Positions 9,282 through 17,449 of a stretch of 64,000 nt of DNA are shown here, in pieces; position 1 is the first letter of the stretch, and every line of letters starts with the position of its first letter. The notes below the pieces were generated by a model. It made no database searches and was not told where the DNA came from. It worked only from the letters and a program-made list of their open reading frames with translations. A program made the position numbers and the translations under genes. The stretch comes from an uncultured Pelagibacteraceae bacterium (GTDB lineage Bacteria > Pseudomonadota > Alphaproteobacteria > Pelagibacterales > Pelagibacteraceae): the NCBI GenBank assembly GCA_902559305.1, contig CACEHK010000001.1, forward strand, positions 99,276-163,275, read 5' to 3'.

Positions 9282-10307
9282 TTAATAACCAAGTTTTTTA
9301 TCAACTTGATTTGATAATTCTTTACTCTCAATAAAAAGTTTTAAATTATTAAAGAATATACTAAGGGTTAATTCGACATAATTTCCGTCATCGTCTGAGG
9401 ATACATGTGGTGTAATAACTAAATTAGGAGTATCCCAAAGTTTCGAGCTTTTATCTAATGGTTCATGAGAAAATACATCAAGTATCGCTCCCGCTATTTC
9501 ATTTTTTTTAAGTTTCTCGCTTAATGCATCATAATCCATTGCTGATTGTCTTCCTATATTTACAATTCCACATGTAGTTTTTAACATGTCGAGTCTTTTT
9601 TTATTAATTAAATTTTTAGTTTCAGGTGTTTCAGGAAGTGCTAAATATAAAAAGTCAGCTTCAGGCAAAACACTATCAATTTTATCTATTGTTATAATTT
9701 TTGAACAGCCTTCAGCTTTATTCCCTCTTCTATTAACTCCGATAATGTTTGCACCTAATTTTGAAACATGTTTTGCCATCGATCCTCCAAGTGATCCTGT
9801 ACCGACTACAACTACTGTTTTTCCATGAACTGGATTACTAAATAATGAAACAAATTCTTTATTTTTCTGATGAGTAATTAATCTTGTCATATGATTTTGT
9901 AACATCAAAATACTCATTAAACCAAATTCGCCAGCTTTTTTAGCATGAGCTCCACTGCTATTAGTCAAAACTAAATCATCGTTCATCCAGTCTAAAGGAA
10001 GCAAATGCTCTACTCCCGCTGAAATAACATGTATCCATTTAAGATTTGGAGCTTGTTCTTTAAGGTTTTTTGTTGGAAAGTTCCAAGCTAGTAAAATATC
10101 AGAATTTGCAATTGATTTTTTAAAATTTTCTTCATCCCAGTCAAAAAAAACTTCTATTTTTTCTTTAATTTCTGGAAATTTATTAAGAACATTATCAAAA
10201 CGATCTTTGGTTATTGTAAAATTTTTTTCTCCTTCAGCGTCGGTAGGGAAAGAACCTGGTGCCCAATGATTATTTTTAACATGAATTTTAATTTTTTTAT
10301 TTTTCAA
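9282..10307 (-). CDS. D-isomer-specific 2-hydroxyacid dehydrogenase
   Basis: 341 residues of the NAD(P)-dependent D-2-hydroxyacid dehydrogenase family, GhrA-like by length. The Rossmann motif VVGTGSLGGSMAKH is at about 167-180; catalytic Arg253 (NIGRQS), Glu282 (SHEPL) and His301 (TPHVSSD) are all present. The residues after the catalytic His (SSDD) differ from the more common S/AG, which may alter proton relay or substrate choice. It reduces a 2-oxoacid to a D-2-hydroxyacid or the reverse. Its start overlaps the upstream Rieske oxygenase stop by four bases (ATGA), so the two are translationally coupled and probably act on one pathway. Confidence 0.9.
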   Translation of the reverse strand: MKNKKIKIHVKNNHWAPGSFPTDAEGEKNFTITKDRFDNVLNKFPEIKEKIEVFFDWDEENFKKSIANSDILLAWNFPTKNLKEQAPNLKWIHVISAGVEHLLPLDWMNDDLVLTNSSGAHAKKAGEFGLMSILMLQNHMTRLITHQKNKEFVSLFSNPVHGKTVVVVGTGSLGGSMAKHVSKLGANIIGVNRRGNKAEGCSKIITIDKIDSVLPEADFLYLALPETPETKNLINKKRLDMLKTTCGIVNIGRQSAMDYDALSEKLKKNEIAGAILDVFSHEPLDKSSKLWDTPNLVITPHVSSDDDGNYVELTLSIFFNNLKLFIESKELSNQVDKKLGY

Positions 10308-11647
10308 AATGCTCCATTCTTTTCCATATTAGATAATTCTTTTATTATAAAAGAGTCGCGGTCTTTATTTGGCATTTTTTCTGAGTCAAACTGTAATTTC
10401 AATACTGCAGCACCAACTGATTTTATAAATTTTCGATCATCTACATTTCTTTTTGGAACTCTTAAAACTGTATCTTGACCATATGTTTTGATCGCATCTC
10501 CATTATTATTAAATTGTTTGGGTTCTGTTCCTTCTTGCAATGCTTTTATTGATTTTCTTATATGTCTTCTGTAGGACATTATTCCATGATCAGTTGGCAT
10601 TAAATGCTCACCTTTATGTTGACTTATAAATCCCATTCCTTCGACCGCTTCAGCATCTCCTGGACTCTTTTGTTTTTCTTCCCATGTTCGATCTATAATT
10701 TCACCTGCTTCAATTCTTTCACAACCTTCTTTATTTTTATATTCAATTGGATCTGCTCTATCTCCAAAATTACCCCAAGCTATAGCTACACAATGTTCGT
10801 CGTCTACAGGTACTACCCATCTAGTAAAAGAACTTCTGCCAAAATATCGAGTTTTGGTACCGTCTGCAGCAAAAGCTGATCCGGCCTGTGTGAAATTAGG
10901 AAGAATTAATTCATTTACTCTAACCCAAATATTATCATCAACTCTTCTTGTATTTGCTCCAAGATATTGCATTCCTCTTTCAAAAAATTCTATTTCACCA
11001 AGTTCTGCAAAACCTTCGGAAAATTGTATTCCTGAACTTTGACCGTGTAAGAATGATGTATGAACTGGATCCATAATTGCATCAAGAACTTGTATCCAAT
11101 TACAATTATAATTAATTTTATATGGTCTTCTTACAATATCTGAAATTTCATACGCATCATAATGAGGAAATGCAGGAATTTTTTCTGGGGGACCCATATA
11201 AGCGAATACAATTCCGTTAAATTCTTTTATTGGATAAGCTCCTAATTTAAATTTTTTTCTTACTTGTTCTGCCTGTTTTGAATCTGGATCTTCACCAGGA
11301 GTTTCTAAAATCTCTCCGTCTGGAGAAAATAACCATCCATGATAACAACATCTAATACCGTTTGTTTCACATTTTCCATAAACTAACGATGCTCTTCTGT
11401 GAGGGCAGTTTTTATGGACTAATCCTATTTTATTTTTTGTGGTTTTAAAAATAACCAAATCTTCCCCAAGAATTTTTATTTGTAAAGGAGTTGTGCTTAC
11501 TTCAGAAGTTAAGGCAACGGGATGCCAATACCTTCTAAGATACTCACCACCAGGAGTCCCAAAATTTGTGTGAGAAATTTCTTTATCATAACCAGCTGGT
11601 TTTGCTTGATTATAGCCTTTATAGATATTGCTGTTCGAATTAACCAA
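10304..11647 (-). CDS. Rieske non-heme iron oxygenase, phthalate-dioxygenase-like alpha subunit
   Basis: 447 residues. The N-terminal Rieske domain has C81-P-H83 and C100-x-x-H103 (KNCPHRRASLV, GIRCCYHGW) that bind a [2Fe-2S] cluster. The C-terminal catalytic part has N-W near 183, D193, H196 and H201 (DPVHTSFLHG), the mononuclear iron site. Length and Rieske spacing resemble phthalate 4,5-dioxygenase and vanillate/dicamba O-demethylases, which hydroxylate rings or remove methyl groups. No reductase gene is next to it, so electrons must come from a partner encoded elsewhere. It is divergent from a second, different Rieske gene, with 96 bases between them. Confidence 0.9.
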   Translation of the reverse strand: MVNSNSNIYKGYNQAKPAGYDKEISHTNFGTPGGEYLRRYWHPVALTSEVSTTPLQIKILGEDLVIFKTTKNKIGLVHKNCPHRRASLVYGKCETNGIRCCYHGWLFSPDGEILETPGEDPDSKQAEQVRKKFKLGAYPIKEFNGIVFAYMGPPEKIPAFPHYDAYEISDIVRRPYKINYNCNWIQVLDAIMDPVHTSFLHGQSSGIQFSEGFAELGEIEFFERGMQYLGANTRRVDDNIWVRVNELILPNFTQAGSAFAADGTKTRYFGRSSFTRWVVPVDDEHCVAIAWGNFGDRADPIEYKNKEGCERIEAGEIIDRTWEEKQKSPGDAEAVEGMGFISQHKGEHLMPTDHGIMSYRRHIRKSIKALQEGTEPKQFNNNGDAIKTYGQDTVLRVPKRNVDDRKFIKSVGAAVLKLQFDSEKMPNKDRDSFIIKELSNMEKNGAF

Positions 11648-11662
11648 TTGACCTCCTTAAAA

Positions 11663-11694
11663 TACAATAATTAACTATGATATATTTTATTGTA
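11663..11694. promoter_or_regulatory. Inverted repeat, candidate operator between divergent Rieske genes
   Basis: TACAATAA, 16 bases, TTATTGTA: two perfect 8-base arms centred in the 96-base divergent spacer. A single dimeric regulator here could control both oxygenase operons. No regulator gene is nearby. In such AT-rich DNA an 8-bp repeat can arise by chance, so this is a candidate only. Confidence 0.35.
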
Positions 11695-11743
11695 ATATTA
11701 GCAAATCGCAAATAGATTTCATTTATTAAGAAGGAACCTATAA

Positions 11744-12880
11744 ATGTCTGAAAGTAAAACTTCAGTTAAAATTAAAAGCCCTAAAAATACAAATACAATT
11801 TTTGGGCTTCCAGCAAAATCATATACCGATAACGAATTTTGGAATAAAGAATGCGAAACTGCATTAGCTGATGGTTGGCTATTTATAGCTTTTGCTCACG
11901 AATTTAAAAAAGTAGGAGATGTTGTTCCAGTTTATATTGCTGGAAAACCTATCCTGCTAATTAAAAATGAAGAAAATAAAATTACGGCCTTTCATAATGT
12001 TTGTAGTCACAGATGTTTAAAATTAGTAGATGAAAAAAAAAATATTGGTAAGTTAATTCGATGTCCTTATCATTCTTGGACATATGATCTTCAAGGAAAT
12101 TTAAAAGCCGCTCCACACATTGGAGGAACAAATGTACATAAACCCAAAGGATTTAATTTTAAAAATCATGGTTTAAAGCCAATAAGAATTCATATTTGGC
12201 ATGATTGGATATTTGTAAATATTAATGGAAAAGCAAAAAAATTTAAAGAATACGCAAAGCCTTTAATTTCAAAATTTAAAGATTTAGACTTAAATAAAAT
12301 AAAGTATGCGGCAACTTTAGATTTTGGAAAAATTAATACAAATTGGAAGTTTCTTATTGAAAATTTTATTGAACCATATCACGTTCAATTTGTTCACAAA
12401 ACAACAACTAATCAACCACTGAAAGATCATTATACAATTGTGGATGGGATTTGTTATGGAAGTGGAGTTAACGTTGATAAAGAAGATAATAAAAATAGTA
12501 ATGCTTTATCCGTATCTTCTAAGTATCTTTCTTTGTTTCCAAACTTCATAATTGGAACTTATTATCCTAATCAAATAGGTGTATATTTAAATATTCCTAT
12601 TGGACCAGGTATTACAAGCCAAAAAAGAATAATATACTCCACTGAGGGAAAATCTATGTCTAAAGAAGAGATTGATATTACAAAGAAGATATGGTGGAGT
12701 GTACATAAGGAAGATCATGAAATGTGCGAAAGATTACAAGAAGGAAGATCATCACCAGCTTCAAATGATGGTGGGCTACTATCTCCGCACTGGGAAAAAG
12801 GAGTTCAAAAATTTCAAAAATTAATAATACAAGCAACTATGAAATCAAAAAAAATAATGAAAGGTAAAAAAAATGTCTAA
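11744..12880 (+). CDS. Rieske non-heme iron oxygenase, choline/carnitine/betaine-type alpha subunit
   Basis: 378 residues. Rieske ligands are C87, H89, C107 and H110 (NVCSHRCLKL, IRCPYHSW); the catalytic iron site is N207, E210, H213 and H218 in NWKFLIENFIEPYHVQFVH. The glutamate between the bridging Asn and the ligand His, and the overall length, are like choline monooxygenase, carnitine oxygenase CntA and glycine-betaine or stachydrine demethylases, i.e. enzymes acting on quaternary amines. That substrate class is an inference. AGAAGGA precedes the ATG. It is first in a plus-strand operon; its stop overlaps the next gene by eight bases. No reductase is encoded alongside. Confidence 0.9.
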   Translation: MSESKTSVKIKSPKNTNTIFGLPAKSYTDNEFWNKECETALADGWLFIAFAHEFKKVGDVVPVYIAGKPILLIKNEENKITAFHNVCSHRCLKLVDEKKNIGKLIRCPYHSWTYDLQGNLKAAPHIGGTNVHKPKGFNFKNHGLKPIRIHIWHDWIFVNINGKAKKFKEYAKPLISKFKDLDLNKIKYAATLDFGKINTNWKFLIENFIEPYHVQFVHKTTTNQPLKDHYTIVDGICYGSGVNVDKEDNKNSNALSVSSKYLSLFPNFIIGTYYPNQIGVYLNIPIGPGITSQKRIIYSTEGKSMSKEEIDITKKIWWSVHKEDHEMCERLQEGRSSPASNDGGLLSPHWEKGVQKFQKLIIQATMKSKKIMKGKKNV

Positions 12881-13289
12881 AAATGTAAATGAAGGATATA
12901 GGCTGGCTCATACAATGATAAGAGTAAAAGATTTAGAAACTTCTTTTAACTTTTATTGCAAAACTCTAGGAATGAAAGTTTTAAGAAAAACTGATTATCC
13001 TGATGGAAAATTTACTAATGCATTCATTGGTTATGGACTTGAAAATGAATCCCCATGTCTTGAATTAACGCATAATTGGGATCAAAAAGAAGATTACGAC
13101 AAAGGAAATGGATGGGGTCATATTTGCATAGAAACTCCTGATGTATATAAAGCTTGTGAAGATCTTACAAAGCTTGGGGTTAACATTACTCGTAAGCCAG
13201 GTCCAATGAAACATGGAACAAGGGTAATTGCTTTTTGCGAAGATCCAGATGGTTACAAAGTTGAATTAAACGAACCAATTAAAATATAA
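12873..13289 (+). CDS. gloA: Glyoxalase I (lactoylglutathione lyase)
   Basis: 138 residues of the vicinal-oxygen-chelate fold, with both beta-alpha-beta modules. Metal ligands line up as His13 (RLAHTMIRV), Glu64 (CLELTHN), His83 (GWGHICIE) and Glu131 (YKVELNE), as in bacterial nickel glyoxalase I. The enzyme isomerises the hemithioacetal of methylglyoxal and glutathione to S-lactoylglutathione. FCEDPDGYKVEL is the usual C-terminal signature. It overlaps the Rieske gene, so in this operon it may detoxify a 2-oxoaldehyde made by the pathway or act on a related thiol adduct. Confidence 0.92.
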   Translation: MSKNVNEGYRLAHTMIRVKDLETSFNFYCKTLGMKVLRKTDYPDGKFTNAFIGYGLENESPCLELTHNWDQKEDYDKGNGWGHICIETPDVYKACEDLTKLGVNITRKPGPMKHGTRVIAFCEDPDGYKVELNEPIKI

Positions 13290-13306
13290 AATTGAAAGGA
13301 ATATTA

Positions 13307-13702
13307 ATGTCTAAAGAACCACAACTCTATAAATTTAAAGATATTGAAAATAGACTTCATACATTAGAACCAGGAAAGTCTTACATAAAACCGTTTGTTA
13401 CGAGTAAAGTAAGTAACACTATGTGTGGAGGATTAAATTTTTTAAACAAAGTTTCTGTTCCCTGGGATTTAACTTGTGATGAAATTATTTACTGCATGGA
13501 AGGAACGTTCAGACTAACTTGCGATGGTAAATCTTACGTTTGTAACCCTGGAGATGTACTTTATATTCCAAAGGATAATCATATAGCCTACGAATGTGAT
13601 GAAAAATGTGTAATATTTTATGCTGCTTATCCTCATGATTGGAAGCAAAAAGCTGGTATAACATTTGTTCCTGGAATTGACCCAGAAGATATGCCAAAAT
13701 AA
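13307..13702 (+). CDS. Cupin-domain protein (EutQ-like)
   Basis: About 131 residues from ATG 13307, which has AAAGGA upstream; the ORF-track start at 13292 is a TTG inside that ribosome site region. It is a single cupin: EIIYCMEGTFRLTCDGKSYVCNPGDVLYIPKDNHIAYECDEKC, with G(X)5H-type motif 1 lacking its usual two histidines and motif 2 PGDVLYIPKDNHIAYE keeping one. That pattern is seen in EutQ-like cupins of ethanolamine utilisation. Its job here, between glyoxalase and a glutamine-synthetase-like ligase, is unknown; acting on or sensing a small amine adduct would fit. Confidence 0.75.
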   Translation: MSKEPQLYKFKDIENRLHTLEPGKSYIKPFVTSKVSNTMCGGLNFLNKVSVPWDLTCDEIIYCMEGTFRLTCDGKSYVCNPGDVLYIPKDNHIAYECDEKCVIFYAAYPHDWKQKAGITFVPGIDPEDMPK

Positions 13703-13710
13703 TTTACCTA

Positions 13711-15132
13711 ATGAAAAATAAAATATATTACGAAAATTTTAAAGACGCTATTGAGAGAAATAGGAAAAAAATTCCTGCAGTTCACAAAAAACTTAAAGCT
13801 GCTGGCGTACAATATGTAATGTCGAGCTGGATAGATTTGCATGGTATTCCAAAAACTAAACCTGTACCGATGAGTGATTTTGAACAACTATGTTTAGGTA
13901 AAGGACCTCAGTTTGCAGTACACTCAATATCTTTTGTACCTGAATTAACTCCTGCTGACTCTGACCAAATAATGTTGCCAGATTTAGATAGCGTTTATAT
14001 TTGTCCTTGGGACAAAACAATGGCTATAATTTTTGCAGATCTTTATTGGGAAGATAAACCTTATAATGTTTGTCCAAGACAAGCTCTGAAGCGCGCAATG
14101 CAAAAAGCACAGGACGCAGGTTACAAAGGAATGTGTGGTATTGAACCTGAATTTATTGCAATGAAGTATGGAGAAGATGGAAAACCAGTTAAAGCTATTG
14201 ATAGTGATCCAATAAATGGAATAAGACCAAGACGACAAGCATTTGGTTATGATGTTGAATATTCATTAGACTCTATGCATTTTTTAAAAGAATTGATTGA
14301 TATTCTTGAAGAACTAGGATGGAATTTACATGATGTAGTTGCTGAAGGAGCTTATTCACAATTTGAGTTAGATTTTCATTATACAAATTTATTAGAAATG
14401 GCAGATAGATTAGTTTTCTTAAGAATTCTTTTAAAAGAAATTGCTAAAAAAAATAATATGTTCATTACTTTTATGCCGAAACCTACAATAGGAGACTGGA
14501 GATCGGGAGCACATATAAATTTTTCAATGGAAGATGTAAATAAACCTGGAAAAAATATTTTTACTGATGGAAAAGGTTGGTCAAAACAATCAAAACATGC
14601 AGTTGGTGGACTTATGAAAAACTCTGAAGCATTAACAGCAATAACATGTTCAACAGTTAATTCATACAATGGTTTAGTTCCTAGAGTTGGAGGATTTGAA
14701 GGAGGAACTGTTACTTGGGCACCAACTAATATTACATATGGTCACAATAATAGATCTGCACAGTTTCGTTTACCACAAAACAGATATTGTATTGAAAATA
14801 GAGCAGCAGATATGACAATGAATGTTTATTTGGCTTTAGCTATGACAATATCTTCTGTAATGGACGGCATAAAAAATAAAATTGATCCAGGTAAAGCAAC
14901 TGATCAGGATTTATATCAAATGACAGACGCTGAGTTTAAAAAGTTAGGAATTAAAAGATTGCCAAAAAATCTAATGCAAGCAATTGAGGCTTTAAGAATT
15001 AATAAACTATCTGATGAAGTTATGGGGCCTGTAATGAAAAAATCTTTTATATCTTATAAAAATGATGAGTGGGAGCGTTACCATCAAGCAGTTACAGATT
15101 GGGAAGTAAAAGAGTATCTAAGACTTTACTAA
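13711..15132 (+). CDS. Glutamine-synthetase-like ligase (GlnT / gamma-glutamylamide synthetase type)
   Basis: 473 residues of the GS fold: short N-terminal beta-grasp domain (QYVMSSWIDLHGIPKTKPVP) and the C-terminal ATP-guanido-like catalytic domain with CGIEPEFIAM, ELDFHYTNLLEMADRL, SGAHINFSM and FRLPQNRYCIENRAADMTMN. The canonical glutamate-binding region is divergent, as in type III GlnT, gamma-glutamylmethylamide synthetase and gamma-glutamylanilide synthase. It most likely joins glutamate to an amine with ATP rather than acting as the housekeeping GS. Neighbouring Rieske genes recall aniline catabolism, where such a ligase activates the amine before oxygenation. Substrate is undetermined. 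Confidence 0.85.
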   Translation: MKNKIYYENFKDAIERNRKKIPAVHKKLKAAGVQYVMSSWIDLHGIPKTKPVPMSDFEQLCLGKGPQFAVHSISFVPELTPADSDQIMLPDLDSVYICPWDKTMAIIFADLYWEDKPYNVCPRQALKRAMQKAQDAGYKGMCGIEPEFIAMKYGEDGKPVKAIDSDPINGIRPRRQAFGYDVEYSLDSMHFLKELIDILEELGWNLHDVVAEGAYSQFELDFHYTNLLEMADRLVFLRILLKEIAKKNNMFITFMPKPTIGDWRSGAHINFSMEDVNKPGKNIFTDGKGWSKQSKHAVGGLMKNSEALTAITCSTVNSYNGLVPRVGGFEGGTVTWAPTNITYGHNNRSAQFRLPQNRYCIENRAADMTMNVYLALAMTISSVMDGIKNKIDPGKATDQDLYQMTDAEFKKLGIKRLPKNLMQAIEALRINKLSDEVMGPVMKKSFISYKNDEWERYHQAVTDWEVKEYLRLY

Positions 15133-15135
15133 TTA

Positions 15136-16146
15136 ATGAAAAAGCATGAAAAGTTTAACTTAGGAAATATTAAACTTTTATCTGGAAAAATTTTAAAATC
15201 AGCACAATTAATTTACAAAACATACGGTAAATTAAATAAAGACCGTTCAAATGTAATAATTCTTCCTACATTTTATACCGGTAGTCATATTAGAAATGAA
15301 GGCTTTATAGGTAAAAATAGAGCAATTAATCCAAATAAATATTTTATTGTATCAATTAATATGTTTGGAAATGGTCTATCTTCTTCACCGACGAAAGCTA
15401 CTAAATCTCAATCTGGTTCAAAATTTCCAACAATAACGTTGTGGGATAATATTTATTGTCAGCACAAACTTATTGCTGAAAAACTGAAAATTAAAAAAAT
15501 TGCTCTAGTTACTGGTTGGTCTATGGCTGGTTGTCAATCTTATCAATGGGCAGCTCAGTATCCTGGTATGGTTAAAGCAATTCTTCCTTTTTGTGCATCA
15601 TCAAAGACTTCGATACACAATCATGTTTTTTTAGAAGGTGTTAAAGCAGCACTTACTGCTGATAAAAAATTTAATAAAGGAAATTATAAAAAACAACCTG
15701 TCGAAGGATTAAAAGCATTTGGAAGAGTTTATGCAGGGTGGGCTTTCTCTCAGGATTTTTATAGAGAAAAACTTTATAAAAAATTTGGTTTTAAAAATGC
15801 TGAAGAATTACTTAAAGACTGGGCAAATGATCATGCTAAAAACTGGGATGCTAATAATCTTTTGTCTAAACTTAAAACCTGGCAGTTAAATGATATTAGC
15901 AAAGGTCCTATTTATAAAAATAATTATATAAAAGCTCTTAAATCAATAAGAGCAAAAACAATTCTTATGCCATGTAATCAGGATTTATACTTTAGAACTG
16001 AGGATAATAAATTTGAAAAAAAATTTATATCTCGTTCATCTTTAAGACCTGTAGATTCTCCATACGGTCATTGTGCTGCTAACCCTGGAAATGACATAAA
16101 TTTTGAAAAGCAACTAGATAAAAACATTAAAGAGTTGCTTAATTAA
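15136..16146 (+). CDS. MetX-like alpha/beta-hydrolase-fold protein
   Basis: 336 residues of the homoserine O-acetyltransferase (MetX) branch of the alpha/beta hydrolases. The nucleophile elbow is GWSMAGCQ with Ser129; a late Asp (PCNQDLYF) and His (PYGHCAANPG) complete the triad. The oxyanion/entry region LPTFYTGSHIRNEGFIG replaces the longer MetX signature, and the protein is shorter than true MetX. It could hydrolyse an ester or amide, such as a gamma-glutamylamide made by the ligase three bases upstream, or transfer an acyl group. It ends the first half of the island. Confidence 0.8.
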   Translation: MKKHEKFNLGNIKLLSGKILKSAQLIYKTYGKLNKDRSNVIILPTFYTGSHIRNEGFIGKNRAINPNKYFIVSINMFGNGLSSSPTKATKSQSGSKFPTITLWDNIYCQHKLIAEKLKIKKIALVTGWSMAGCQSYQWAAQYPGMVKAILPFCASSKTSIHNHVFLEGVKAALTADKKFNKGNYKKQPVEGLKAFGRVYAGWAFSQDFYREKLYKKFGFKNAEELLKDWANDHAKNWDANNLLSKLKTWQLNDISKGPIYKNNYIKALKSIRAKTILMPCNQDLYFRTEDNKFEKKFISRSSLRPVDSPYGHCAANPGNDINFEKQLDKNIKELLN

Positions 16147-16160
16147 TATCTTAAAAAACA

Positions 16161-16188
16161 TTGAAAATTTATCAGAAGAAGATAGTAT
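16161..16188 (+). promoter_or_regulatory. Candidate internal promoter of the monooxygenase operon
   Basis: TTGAAA (16161-16166), 16 bases, TAGTAT (16183-16188). It lies just after the MetX-like gene and would start transcription near 16195, giving an 85-base leader ahead of the flavin monooxygenase gene. Confidence 0.4.
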
Positions 16189-16194
16189 CATTTT

Positions 16195-16279
16195 ATAAAG
16201 CGATACATAACTCGTCGTAATTTCTTAAGTACGAAAGTGGGATCGGTCGTCTTTAAATTAATTTTTAAAGGAGGCTTTA
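16195..16279 (+). promoter_or_regulatory. Structured 5' leader, riboswitch-like candidate
   Basis: Three helices can be drawn. P1 pairs AAAGCGAU (16197-16204) with GUCG-U-CUUU (16246-16254), with one bulged U. P2 is UCGUA/UACGA (16215-16219 / 16230-16234) with a 10-base loop. A third hairpin CUUUAAA/UUUAAAG (16251-16257 / 16264-16270) sits directly on the GGAGG ribosome site and shares CUUU with P1, so P1 and this hairpin exclude each other. The GC-richer core ACGAAAGTGGGATCGGTCGTC stands out in the AT-rich spacer. I could not match it to a riboswitch class I know. Confidence 0.4.
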
Positions 16280-17449
16280 ATGAAATTTGGTTACTTCTGT
16301 AACACTACCAACTGGACACACAAACCTTACGATAAACTTTTAGACGAAACTAGAGAAATTACAGAATATTGTGATCAGAATAAATGGAATTCAATTTGGT
16401 ATACAGAACATCACTTTAATCATGAAGGAATGGAGTCTTTAACTAATCCATTAATGATGGGTGTTGATGCTGCGGCTAGAACAAAAAATATTAGAATAGG
16501 TCAAGCGTGTAATGTAATTACTTTTCATAATCCAATTAGAATGGCTGAAGATATTGCTCTTCTTGATCAATTATCAAAAGGTAGAGTTGAAGTTGGAATA
16601 GGAAGAGGAATTTATGGAAGAGAAGCAATAAACTTAAATAAAGAAGCAGACATGAAAGACCAGGCAAAAAATTTTAGACTTTTTGAAGAAACTCTAACAA
16701 TTTTAAAAAAAGCGTGGAAAGAAAAATTTTTTAATCATAAAGGTGAGTTTTATACTTATCCTGCTCCCAATTATGTTTGGCAACATGATATGAGTCCACC
16801 AAATAAAGATTTAGTTAATCTTGAGACAAGTGTTATGGAAAATATAAGTGTTCTTCCAAAACCCTATCAAAAGCCTTATCCTGCTATACACCAAGTAGTC
16901 GATGGAATTAGATCTATTGAATGGGCTGCAACACAAGGTTTAAATATTATAATGTGGATACCTACAGTTAAGGCTTTAAAAATTAAGTTTGAGGCATTTA
17001 AAAATGCAAAATCAGAGGCAGAAAAAAGAAATGTACCAATGGGTGAAGGTATTTCATTGGTAAGAGACATGTTTGTTGCAGATACAATGGAAGAAGCAAA
17101 AGAAAAAGCTGGTGAACACATGGTTAACTATATGAGATGGGTCTGTCATTGGAGAGGTCTTGGAAACCACATGGACCCAGGCGAAGAACTACCTGTTACT
17201 AAAGGTAAACTAGATTTATTAAGCTACGAATTTCTTCATAAACGTAACATGCTATTCGGGACGCCCGAGTATGTAATAGATAAAATTCACGAACTTAAAT
17301 CTGAATTAAATCTACAAAATTTACAAGTATGGTCTAATTTTCCTGGCATTAAACACGAGGACTGCATGAAGAGTATCAAAATGTTTACTGAAAAAGTAAT
17401 GCCTCACTTCAAAGATGATTTGGATACTGAAGTTAAAAAAGTTTCGTGA
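16280..17449 (+). CDS. Luciferase-like flavin-dependent monooxygenase
   Basis: 389 residues, bacterial-luciferase-like TIM barrel (LLM). The N-terminal MKFGYFCNTTNW, WYTEHHF (about 41-47), IRIGQACNVITFHNPIRMAEDIALLDQLSKGRVEVGIGRGI are diagnostic. Such enzymes use reduced FMN from a separate reductase and O2 to oxidise aldehydes, N-heterocycles, sulfonates or polyamines. A strong AAGGAGG lies 5 bases before the ATG, and a structured leader precedes it. It begins a five-gene operon in which each gene overlaps or nearly touches the next; its TGA overlaps the GTG of the ThDP enzyme. Confidence 0.88.
   Translation: MKFGYFCNTTNWTHKPYDKLLDETREITEYCDQNKWNSIWYTEHHFNHEGMESLTNPLMMGVDAAARTKNIRIGQACNVITFHNPIRMAEDIALLDQLSKGRVEVGIGRGIYGREAINLNKEADMKDQAKNFRLFEETLTILKKAWKEKFFNHKGEFYTYPAPNYVWQHDMSPPNKDLVNLETSVMENISVLPKPYQKPYPAIHQVVDGIRSIEWAATQGLNIIMWIPTVKALKIKFEAFKNAKSEAEKRNVPMGEGISLVRDMFVADTMEEAKEKAGEHMVNYMRWVCHWRGLGNHMDPGEELPVTKGKLDLLSYEFLHKRNMLFGTPEYVIDKIHELKSELNLQNLQVWSNFPGIKHEDCMKSIKMFTEKVMPHFKDDLDTEVKKVS

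Noticed and set aside
9586-9828. Plus-strand 80-residue ORF
   Set aside because: Shadow of the hydroxyacid dehydrogenase; same for the other antisense ORFs listed inside clear genes (for example 13984-14238, 45330-45668, 52485-52841, 53172-53597).
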